From Chondrus crispus (Eukaryota; Rhodophyta; Florideophyceae; Gigartinales; Gigartinaceae): a DNA stretch of 64,000 nt. Of this stretch, positions 56,369 through 64,000 are shown in pieces. Made by a program: the position numbers and the translations under genes. Each line of letters starts with the position of its first letter. Position 1 is the first letter of the stretch. The stretch is taken from contig NW_005178652.1 in NCBI RefSeq assembly GCF_000350225.1, positions 437,358-501,357 on the forward strand. The letters run 5' to 3'. The notes under the pieces were generated by a model. The model did not search any database and was not told the DNA's origin. It saw only the letters and a list, made by a program, of their open reading frames with translations.

Positions 56369-56416
56369 CTCAGAAAAGGCGGTAGTTTGATATATCAAAC
56401 TACCGCCTTTTCTGAG
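56369..56416. repeat. 48-bp perfect palindrome
   Basis: CTCAGAAAAGGCGGTAGTTT followed by GATA, then the exact reverse complement, with no spacer. It lies 29 bp after the tandem duplication and about 180 bp beyond the end of the next minus-strand gene. It may act as a hairpin or terminator-like structure, or be a recent foldback event. Confidence 0.9.
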
Positions 56417-56598
56417 TTCGAGCAGGGCATCTGAGTGAAATCAGTCACATTTTCATGGGCACGTGTCAATAGCATAATATAGGTTCTGAAATCTCAATTT
56501 GAAATTATCGAATTCGGTATGGCATGGTTACCTTTAATGACAGCCATGCATTGAGCTTTTTTCGTGCGGTATCACATCAAAATGCGAGTAGGAGCATC

Positions 56599-58005
56599 TC
56601 ATTCCAATATTTGTTCGGAACATGATGAGATATCCTCCTGCGATAGCTCTGGGAATGTACAGCTATATGTCCTTGCGTACTTGTTCATTGCCCTGCAGAA
56701 ATTCTTTAAAGCTTCTCGACACTCACAGCCTTCACCTTTACACTCCTGCGTGACTGACAGAGTCCGTGATTGTGCAGGCCAGCGCGCCCGGGACTCTGAC
56801 CTGTCTGGAGCACTACTCACCGATTCACTTTCCCGCACCGCCTGTACAGAGTCGGTGTGTGAGACGGACTTAGAAGCAGTCCTGCGCCTGGCGACCACTG
56901 AGAGGCTCCTTGCAAGGATGTTTTCTTTTTGCGCCTGTTCAGTGGAGTTTACAGAAGAAACCATCTCTTTGTCTTGTTGTGGGAGGGAATTCTTCACGTG
57001 ATTGACCATTTCGTTCGGATAACCATCGATGATGCGAGGGATCGTTTCCTGAACTTTCTTGAACCTGTCCAAAGCCATCCAATTCGCGATGGAACGCATT
57101 TCATACAAGTAATCCGATGTCACGAGGAAGCGGATATTACTCAGAACAAGTTTTGCTGCCTCGCGGAGAGCATTATCCACGACTGGAACACGGCCAAATG
57201 CTTGTGTGGAACATTCGTCGGGGAGACAGAATGCCCCGGCGTTGACTGTGATTGTATCCTTCTGTTTTTTGTGGGCGAAGCCTGAACTCAACACAGTGAA
57301 GCACAACTCACGGTCGTCACTTGTCAAGGTGATGTAAGGATATATCATTTCTTCGCAGTTCCTGAATCCCATATATCTGGCCTTGCAATCCCATGCTCGA
57401 ATAACTTGCTGAACAGCAAAGCCAATACCCTGTGACGTCTCCCTATTGACCTTGTAGTTCTGCAATACCTTCTTTCTCTTGTCACATGGTGATCCTTGTT
57501 TCCTGGTGTGACAGTTCATCACTACTCCCATATAGATTAGGAACATCATTGCCTCGAAGGAAGTTGCGGGCGAAGTAAGGAGTCGTGGCTCTTTCACAGT
57601 ATTCCTTTTGGAACTCGTGTTGCTAAAAAACGTACACTGGAGACCTCTAGCATTGAAGCTGTCGCCGTTAATGTCGCTTATGATTTCGAAGATTTGCCAT
57701 GGTATAGTATCATTGCCTCTCCCGCAACCAAGAAGCGCCTGCACGATTGCATAGACTTGTGCGACTTCACGTTTATTCATTTTTGATTTGCGAACCTCTG
57801 CCTCGGATACATTTTCGGCTCCCAAAGATTGTAAGTAGTTCTTTGCAGCATCGGTCTCAAGATTATTCTCAACCCAATCCGCGATATCTCCAAGTTTCTG
57901 TACCACGTTCCCAGTTTGCTGGATTACGGCTGCTCGCACTACCTGTATGACTTTGAGGCACTTCCGGAAGGAAAACGTTTTCGCTTGAGTAGGCATGTTT
58001 ATCAC
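56599..58005 (-). CDS. Unknown intronless protein, 468 aa
   Basis: A long uninterrupted frame from ATG 58005 (a second Met lies three codons later) to 56599. The sequence has normal, mixed composition and helical N-terminal segments (VIQVVRAAVIQQTGNVVQKL), a central part with several Cys and hydrophobic stretches (FEAMMFLIYMGVVMNC), and a Ser/Arg/Glu-rich tail ending near three Cys residues (ECKGEGCEC). I see no signal peptide or catalytic motif that I can name. The low-complexity tail looks disordered. It is transcribed away from the satellite at 58.6 kb. Real coding is likely from its length and composition; function unknown. Confidence 0.7.
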   Translation of the reverse strand: MINMPTQAKTFSFRKCLKVIQVVRAAVIQQTGNVVQKLGDIADWVENNLETDAAKNYLQSLGAENVSEAEVRKSKMNKREVAQVYAIVQALLGCGRGNDTIPWQIFEIISDINGDSFNARGLQCTFFSNTSSKRNTVKEPRLLTSPATSFEAMMFLIYMGVVMNCHTRKQGSPCDKRKKVLQNYKVNRETSQGIGFAVQQVIRAWDCKARYMGFRNCEEMIYPYITLTSDDRELCFTVLSSGFAHKKQKDTITVNAGAFCLPDECSTQAFGRVPVVDNALREAAKLVLSNIRFLVTSDYLYEMRSIANWMALDRFKKVQETIPRIIDGYPNEMVNHVKNSLPQQDKEMVSSVNSTEQAQKENILARSLSVVARRRTASKSVSHTDSVQAVRESESVSSAPDRSESRARWPAQSRTLSVTQECKGEGCECREALKNFCRAMNKYARTYSCTFPELSQEDISSCSEQILE

Positions 58006-58560
58006 GTGTGATACTTAGATGGGGACAGGAACGGATAGCAGTAAGAGGAGCAGAACAAAAGTGCAGGCTTATGTAGAGAACGAAAAGACATTGTGCGCGA
58101 TAGTCGATGAGGTTTCTTAAACGGACAGCAAGAGAAGGAGTAATCCAGTAAAGCAACCGCTTAGGTCTTCTAGGTTTCCACTTGAGGTTTCCACGCAATA
58201 TTTCCACTTGACGGGTACTCCAACCCACGGTGACGCGTCCCCTACGCGCGGAGGGGGCCAATTTCAGCACTCTTCCACCACCCAGACCCTTGGGTGATGG
58301 TGACAAGATCCGTTCGGGGTACCCCTGCAGCCAACTATTGTTGACTATCGGCGCAGTCCTCCCCTTATGAGAAAATGTCAATGTTCTAGTTTAGCGGTTA
58401 AAGCCACTGAATAGAGGACGACCTAGTAGAAGTAGTAGTCGATAAGAAGGAACAAGGGCAACCCAAAACGCAGCGCGAGCGGTCTGAAAGGTAGAAGGTG
58501 ACACCACGGCCAGCATGAGCCTGCAGGCACCTTGGTGGACGCGCGTCCCTGACACCTGAT
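58006..58560. other. Spacer upstream of the 468-aa gene
   Basis: No gene is recognised; a minus-strand frame through 57869-58381 runs into the gene in another phase. This stretch presumably holds the promoter of the minus-strand gene. Confidence 0.4.
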
Positions 58561-58912
58561 ATGCACATCGACACTCGATGTGCAAGTAAAATCGGCCAAA
58601 AAATTGCCCAAAAATATGACCTGATTTGCACATCGACACTCGATGTGGAAATCAAATCGTCCAAAAAATTGCGCAAAAAAGGATTTGATTTGCACATCGA
58701 CACTCGATGTGGATATCAAATCGTCCAAAACATTGCGCAAAAAAAGGATTTGATTTGCACATCGACACTCGATGTGCAAATCAAATCGTCCAAAAAATTG
58801 CGCAAAAAAAGGATTTGATTTGCACATCGACACTCGATGTGCAAATCAAATCGGCCAAAAAATTGCGCAAAAAAAGGATTTGATTTTCACATCGACTATC
58901 GATGTGCCCATC
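58561..58912. repeat. 65-bp satellite, six units, each a strong hairpin
   Basis: Units start at about 58562, 58627, 58691, 58756, 58821 and 58886 (period 64-65). The best units contain a perfect 19-bp stem, GATTTGATTTGCACATCGA, then CAC, then its reverse complement, followed by CGTCCAAAAAATTGCGCAAAAAAAG. The period is not a multiple of three, so the frames that read through it are not genes. Confidence 0.95.
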
Positions 58913-60117
58913 CGGTGCCTGGGTCGAGCGTCCGAAAAAACTTGACTGTTTTTTTGGCCGCACACCACCCCAGCGCTCCACTGGGGATGTCCAGGCATGT
59001 CATCTGTCATGGGGCATCCCGGGCCGTTGATTTTGGGTCTGTAGAGCGTCTCCCGATAGCTTAATCGCCCCTGTGTAGACGCATTTCTGTCCAAAAATCG
59101 TCCTGCTCCTCCTACCCCTTTGACCTCACTCGACCCTTTTCCTCTCTAGCACCTTTCTTCTTCGCACCCTACCGGCGCGCCTATACCGAGTACTTGCACT
59201 GCGTCTGCTCGCCCTTTCCGACCACAGTTACAGTCTCTCTTGCTTCCAGGTCCCGAACGCGTCGCAAACCCGTCTATCGTTTCTCGCGGAGAGCATCTCT
59301 CCGTGAGATGTTGTAGTAGACCACCTTGTACTCTAGCGTACACGTACACAGATTCCACGAAGTAAAGCTTCACTCGAACCGCTAAAGGGATTTCTGCGCT
59401 GGTTTTGCTCCCTTTTTCAATAACAATATGTCTATAGAGCATAAAGCAGCTTCACACCCCTCTTGAAAGGGAACAACTGGCTTATTTCCATTTAGATATT
59501 GTCCAAGGGAGATAGAAGAGGTAGGGGAATGAATACATCCACATCGTCTCAGTCACCAATCCAGAGCTGCTCACTGATATATAAAGGAGTCTCCAAAAAC
59601 GACCACGTTTACTCAGATAGATAGTGACTCCTTTCTACATCAGTGAAAAGCTTAAAGTAACGGTAACACTAAGTAGTTTAAGATCAATTGGTGGGATTGC
59701 AATGCGAAACGCGGATACGGGTCCAATTAGATTGTTCATGTTGGGGTCTCCGTCCTGGGACCCACGCGTTTTCTCCTATTTCATTTATAAAGGGGGGGAG
59801 CGTTGGGGGTCATTTTACCATAGGCCTGTTGCACTTACCAGTGTGGCAACTATGATTAAAAGAACAGTCATTCAATGACACCTGAGTTACTTTCAAAGCA
59901 TTCCGGACTGTGGCAACTGTGATTAAAAGGACTGTTATTCAATGACACATGACTGACTGGCAAAGCATTCTGGACTGGAAGATGTAGGTAGATTTGTAGC
60001 CCATGCCCTACTGGAAAAGTGCACGTGCAAGTACCATAGGACTTAGACTCTGAGCAGAGCTGTGATCCATAAATGTGACCGTTACGAAAATGGCGATTTC
60101 ACATTAATGATATATAT
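58913..60117. other. Spacer with TATA-like sites and a 67-bp tandem duplication
   Basis: No gene is recognised; a minus-strand 98-codon frame (59146-59442) resembles nothing known. TATATAAAGG occurs at 59577-59586 and TTTATAAAGG near 59784. A tandem duplication starts at 59842. Confidence 0.45.
59842..59975. repeat. 67-bp tandem duplication
   Basis: Two units, 59842-59908 and 59909 to about 59975, share TGTGGCAACT.TGATTAAAAG, CATTCAATGACAC-like and AAAGCATTC. They lie 140-280 bp upstream of the 497-aa gene, in its likely promoter. Confidence 0.8.
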
Positions 60118-61611
60118 ATGTATATACTGACTACGTTCGAATGGTTACCCCAACTCTTTAGTCTTCGGTATATATTTCAAACAAATTTCTCAAGTATCAC
60201 TTTCCAAGCGAAATTAGCAGAGGACGATACCATCCACCAGTTGATAACGGTATCAGATCTTTTCAATGGCCACCAATTCGGGAGTGATATAGAGGTCTAC
60301 TATACCTTGGAGAATGAAGAAGAAAGTAAGGCATGGTTCCCAGCAACAGCCATTAGTCTCAACTACCTTCATGACGATCGAGGAGAGGTGCTCAAGGGGA
60401 CTATTCAATACAAGGCTGCGTTTGGATTCAGGGCATGTAAAAGCAAGGTGACTTTCAAGGAGGGAAACGAGTTTGTACAAGATGGACAAAAGTTTATCTG
60501 GAGACTCAAAGATACATCTGTGCGATTGGATATCACCGCAAGCTCAGGCATGGCAAGCGGAGCGATGGATGTAGATGATATCGACTATGCTCCAGGTAGT
60601 TCCATGGTAGAAAAATGCAGGAAGCTCAACCATACGACGAATGTGTCACTTGACCAGGAGACAATCAAAGATACACGCGAGCTAAATGCCCTTTCCAGAC
60701 GCCTTCAGTATCTTGAGGAAGTAGTAAAAGGACAGCAATCCTCTATTACGACTGCGCTATGGACTCAGAACCCGCTCCTCACTTCTGCTGGGGGCTCCAA
60801 TATTCCTCTTAAGTTTATTTCGTTGCGTCTAGAGCATTGGTTACTCAAGACGCCGACACGTCCTACCCCGGGTGAAATGACTCGTGGGACGAAATGGTTT
60901 GTGCAAGACTCATTTAAGGCGCGAGCAGACTGCACATTGCTCCAGTTTGATTCCATATCCGAAAGAGTCAAAGCTCAGCTACGAACAAAGGCTTCTATTC
61001 TTCCGGAAGATTATATGTGCAGGAAATCAGTTGTGAAGGAGACGAGTATATACTTCAGGAGCTTCTTAGACCTGTCAGAAGCACTCGGACCAGCATCACC
61101 GCAAGTGGTCAGAGACCTGATCATCGCAAAGAGGCTGGAAAAAGGTACCGACAATGGCGTGTCTGCTAGAGTGATAGGCTGTATGGCCGGTCCCAACACC
61201 GAATATCTTTCTGACCCGTGCTATATGACAATTGGAGATTCGTTTGCTGTTATGGATGACGAGGATGAACAACGGCACGTTGTATATCGTCGGGATTGCA
61301 CTTGGGATTCCATAGAGAAGACCTACTCCCATCCACTGGAAGCCATAAGACTATCTGAGTTCCACTTCCAAGAACGCATTTCCAAGGTAATGGGTGCTGA
61401 AAACGTGGTCAGCGGACCATCCGACCGGAAGCAGTCGTTCTACCTGCGATGGAATCTTCAATCCAGTCCTTGTCAATCTATATTTGCTGATGTAAATCGC
61501 AGCGACGTACTAGGAGTACTTCAACCGCACATCCCTTTCCTCTCTATCAAAGGCTCTGCGAATGTGAAGCAATTCATCAATGTTGCCAAAATTCTGGACC
61601 TCTTTAAGTAA
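60118..61611 (+). CDS. Unknown intronless protein, 497 aa, possible Tudor/SH3-like domain
   Basis: One open frame from the first ATG, directly after a TATATATATGTATATA stretch. Residues about 55-135 (DIEVYYTLENEEESKAWFPA, then GEVLKGTIQY) have the look of an SH3-like beta barrel of the Tudor/Agenet kind, which in other proteins reads methylated histone or peptide. This rests on pattern only. An acidic linker (DVDDIDYAP) and a short coiled coil (ELNALSRRLQYLEEVVKGQQ, near residue 200) follow, then a folded-looking C-terminal half of unknown type. The hydrophobic first 25 residues may be mis-started. It converges with the next gene at 93 bp, typical of compact gene islands. Confidence 0.65.
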   Translation: MYILTTFEWLPQLFSLRYIFQTNFSSITFQAKLAEDDTIHQLITVSDLFNGHQFGSDIEVYYTLENEEESKAWFPATAISLNYLHDDRGEVLKGTIQYKAAFGFRACKSKVTFKEGNEFVQDGQKFIWRLKDTSVRLDITASSGMASGAMDVDDIDYAPGSSMVEKCRKLNHTTNVSLDQETIKDTRELNALSRRLQYLEEVVKGQQSSITTALWTQNPLLTSAGGSNIPLKFISLRLEHWLLKTPTRPTPGEMTRGTKWFVQDSFKARADCTLLQFDSISERVKAQLRTKASILPEDYMCRKSVVKETSIYFRSFLDLSEALGPASPQVVRDLIIAKRLEKGTDNGVSARVIGCMAGPNTEYLSDPCYMTIGDSFAVMDDEDEQRHVVYRRDCTWDSIEKTYSHPLEAIRLSEFHFQERISKVMGAENVVSGPSDRKQSFYLRWNLQSSPCQSIFADVNRSDVLGVLQPHIPFLSIKGSANVKQFINVAKILDLFK

Positions 61612-61704
61612 ACTCAATTCATTTATGCTACAGTAGTCTCCTGCTTTACTCATTTATCACTTCGATGAACTAAGAAGTATCACTATCACATGAAATACGA
61701 CCCC

Positions 61705-63051
61705 TTATAAATCGAAGTCTTGGACTATGAATACATCGTCATCGTCTTCGACTTGATTCGTCTGGATTTCATCGTCACCGTCCACCACGCTCAGATCATC
61801 ATTATCCTCGTGATGTGAACCTGATCGGACCGGGGGATCGTGTACGGAGTTGTACATATGCACGGACATCACCAGCTTCTCCTTCAAAATACTGGAGAGT
61901 TGCTGTGGAAGCTCACCCCGCCTTTCTCCCTGTCCTTCCGTCAAAAGTTCTGAATAGAGTGATCTCAGTCGCGACCGCCGTGAACCATTATGCTGATCCT
62001 GGCTATCCGCTTCATGCAACATCTGCTCGTTTCCAGAAAATGCACCCCTCGACTCAATCACCTTCATCAGCATGACCTCCCGGAACGGGACAGCAGTCAT
62101 GTAAATCACACGAAAGGATTCCTTGGATATTGAATGCAGGTCTTCATCACTGCCGCACCTGGTAAAAGCAACCAAGAACTTCAGGGCGACGTGCATGGCA
62201 TTCAGTCGGATAACAATTTCTCGAGTCTCCTTCCTTCCATCCTTGTCTTTCGTCTCAACATCATACGTAGCGATGAATATGAAGGGTTCACTTTCAGAAA
62301 GCAGCTTCTTCCACGCTATCCCATTCATGGGGTTCACCCCAGCGACCGACTTCATAGCAGTACGACAGGTTCCGTCTGGGATTTCTTGGAGGTTCATGTG
62401 CGGGCGGGGTGCATTCTCATACTGCAATGAGACTCCCATTTCACTTTGGAAAACATATGAGAAGTTTTGAAAGAAGGATTTCCGCCCAAGCTCCCTGGAC
62501 TTGTTCAGAAACTGATTACCCATCTTGAAAACGCGGCGAACGATCTCAACCCTAATGTCTTCGTCTTTGATGAATCCAATTGGCTCATATTCCCCCATCT
62601 TATCGCTTCGACGCCGAGCCACACGCCGGGCCTTCTTGATGGCCGTTAAAGCAAATTCTTCGTTGAAAAAAGACTCGACTGTGATCATTCTTATGTAGCC
62701 CGGCCTCATCCAAAAAGGTTTCTCAGCGGTCTTCAGCTTCCCGCGGATGTTCGGATGTACCATTTCGAGTGACTTCGTCCCAATACTCGGGTTGTTCATT
62801 GCATTTGCAATCAAGCTCTTTCCCCAAGCCTTTCGAAGGACCAGATACTGAAGAGCTTGCTTCGTACCCAGCAGCTCCTCGGTTTTCTCCTCGCTTGGGT
62901 CCCTTTTCCACAAAAGGACCTCGACAAGTAAAAGTCCGAACCCCAACACTTCGCAACTATTGACGTCCAAGCGAAGCTTTTCAGATTGTGAGTCACGACT
63001 CCCACCTTCAAAAGATTCCTTCGCTTCCTTTCTCTGAGGAAGAACTCTCAT
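61705..63051 (-). CDS. Unknown protein, 448 aa, probably the C-terminal part of a longer one
   Basis: The frame runs from ATG 63051 to 61705. It is basic and helical in the middle (TAIKKARRVARRRSDKMGEY), has a compact segment with NAMHVALKFLVAFTRCGSDED, and ends in a strongly acidic tail (DDDDVFIVQDFDL). No known domain is recognised. It lies in the same reading frame as the upstream ORF 63085-63954, separated only by one TGA and 11 sense codons. The two are therefore probably one gene of about 749 codons carrying a nonsense mutation, a readthrough stop or a very short intron. Confidence 0.6.
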   Translation of the reverse strand: MRVLPQRKEAKESFEGGSRDSQSEKLRLDVNSCEVLGFGLLLVEVLLWKRDPSEEKTEELLGTKQALQYLVLRKAWGKSLIANAMNNPSIGTKSLEMVHPNIRGKLKTAEKPFWMRPGYIRMITVESFFNEEFALTAIKKARRVARRRSDKMGEYEPIGFIKDEDIRVEIVRRVFKMGNQFLNKSRELGRKSFFQNFSYVFQSEMGVSLQYENAPRPHMNLQEIPDGTCRTAMKSVAGVNPMNGIAWKKLLSESEPFIFIATYDVETKDKDGRKETREIVIRLNAMHVALKFLVAFTRCGSDEDLHSISKESFRVIYMTAVPFREVMLMKVIESRGAFSGNEQMLHEADSQDQHNGSRRSRLRSLYSELLTEGQGERRGELPQQLSSILKEKLVMSVHMYNSVHDPPVRSGSHHEDNDDLSVVDGDDEIQTNQVEDDDDVFIVQDFDL

Positions 63052-63084
63052 GGTGCAATTTATCAGCGCTCTTGTAAAGATAAT

Positions 63085-63954
63085 TCACATGAATTTCCCT
63101 CCAAATATGTCCTCCATAGGCCTGAGGAGGTCGATCAAAGAGGCCTTCTCGGCTGCTTTTCCCGTCTCCGGCAGTGCGAAATTCAGAAGAACAATGTTGA
63201 CGGCGTCCTGGCAGCGTGATAACGTCCTCTCCAAAGTGGAGACACAAGAAGATACAGCCTTGATTGCACCAAGAATTTCCCTCTTTTCAATGGCAAGCTG
63301 GTTCACCAAACGAGCATGCAGTTCCCGCATGACTCGAAGTACTCCGTGGTTAGAGTCTTCCTCAAATCCTCGAGAGAAATTGAAGCCCCGTGGCTGACTC
63401 GGCAAGGAACCTGCCACGGACTCACGACGCGTGGGAACGATGACGTCTTCCACAACTTGAGTTTGAGCGACTTCGTCCATCTCTGCTGCACTAGCCTGCA
63501 CAATGTCGTCGACGTCCTCCTCTGGCTCGCGTCCATGGAGCTCGAACAACCGACGCTTCGCCCGTTTGCGTTCTGGGTGTTCATCTTCCTCGCCTTGATC
63601 TCCATCCCCGAACAAACGGGAAAAGTCTTCACTCGGAGACGAGCCGATGCCGCGCTTGCGCTTGCCCGAACGCGAATGTGCTGCATCGGACGGGCCGCTT
63701 CCCTGACTTCGAACGGGAAGCGAGCACGTGTCAGATGGCGGACTGCCTCGGGGCGTCCTGGCCGTATTACTTGAAACCCGACGGTTTTCCTGTCTAGCTG
63801 CCGCGGGAGTAGCTTTGGCCGCAACACGAGGAGATGACCGGCGTTCCGCGGGAGCCTGGGCTCCAGGCGCTCGGCTGTTAGACTTTCCAGATGAGCGGCC
63901 TCGCTGATTTCCTGACGCAGCGGGTTTCTTCCCAGACCTTCTTCGCGGGGTCAT
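63085..63954 (-). CDS. Unknown nuclear-type protein, 289 aa, N-terminal part
   Basis: Starting at ATG 63954, the first 90 residues are Arg/Ser/Ala/Pro-rich and probably disordered. Two basic clusters (SGKRKRGIG and PERKRAKRRLFEL) look like nuclear localisation signals, separated by an acidic run. A helical, possibly coiled-coil segment follows (RVMRELHARLVNQLAIEKRE, then STLERTLSRCQDAVN). It stops at TGA 63085-63087 in frame with the next ORF. The layout of a disordered basic N-terminus, coil and folded C-terminal part recalls chromatin-associated proteins, but there is no specific family match. Confidence 0.6.
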   Translation of the reverse strand: MTPRRRSGKKPAASGNQRGRSSGKSNSRAPGAQAPAERRSSPRVAAKATPAAARQENRRVSSNTARTPRGSPPSDTCSLPVRSQGSGPSDAAHSRSGKRKRGIGSSPSEDFSRLFGDGDQGEEDEHPERKRAKRRLFELHGREPEEDVDDIVQASAAEMDEVAQTQVVEDVIVPTRRESVAGSLPSQPRGFNFSRGFEEDSNHGVLRVMRELHARLVNQLAIEKREILGAIKAVSSCVSTLERTLSRCQDAVNIVLLNFALPETGKAAEKASLIDLLRPMEDIFGGKFM

Positions 63955-64000
63955 GGCGCCTCAGTAGGAACACAGGATGAGCAAAGTCGGGAAGGAAAGG

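Noticed and set aside
58561..58912. CRISPR-like array
   Set aside because: The repeats are contiguous 65-bp units without unique spacers, in a eukaryotic context.
58391..58981. Minus- and plus-strand ORFs with repeated DLISTSSVDVQIKS-like peptide
   Set aside because: They are read-through of the 65-bp satellite; the period is not a multiple of three and the frame shifts at each unit.

Overview
This window looks like a repeat-rich stretch of a compact eukaryotic nuclear genome. Host-like genes are single long ORFs without visible introns, while most of the sequence is transposable elements: Ty3/gypsy chromoviruses, Ty1/copia elements, PIF/Harbinger DNA transposons and a non-LTR retroelement. 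Moderate base composition, intron-poor genes and gene islands between nested retroelements make a florideophyte red alga (Chondrus crispus or a relative) my best guess. That is inference only; no rRNA, tRNA or plastid marker confirms it.

Layout. 0-3 kb: a 175-bp palindrome, then an intact Sel1-repeat protein gene. 3-6 kb: spacer, a GC-rich island and a 79-bp tandem repeat. 6-12.4 kb: two PIF/Harbinger transposons, each with convergent Myb-like and DDE-transposase genes. The second carries a solo gypsy LTR in its Myb-like gene. 12.7-31.5 kb: one copia element (minus strand, ~100-bp LTRs) split by a 14.1-kb chromovirus (14763-28865) that has its own LTRs and a GTTGT target duplication. 33.4-37.6 kb: a second, decayed copia element. 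37.6-42 kb: remains of a non-LTR retroelement. 42.07-50.2 kb: a second, heavily mutated chromovirus. 50.2-51.5 kb: a copia fragment. 51.5-55.2 kb: the 3' part of a third chromovirus on the minus strand. 55-64 kb: a host-like island with several tandem repeats and palindromes, and three or four unrecognised intronless genes.

The most interesting signal is a long ORF lying antisense between pol and the 3' LTR of the chromovirus (26039-27703 minus). It is conserved at protein level in the independent third copy (52661-54389 plus), at the same distance from the LTR. It resembles no family I recognise. A conserved antisense accessory gene in a giant, apparently algal, chromovirus could be a regulator or a suppressor of element silencing. 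The other notable signals are the datable nesting of five elements, half-tRNA-Met-like primer sites in two copia families, a 65-bp satellite built from strong hairpins, and a 749-codon frame interrupted by one TGA.
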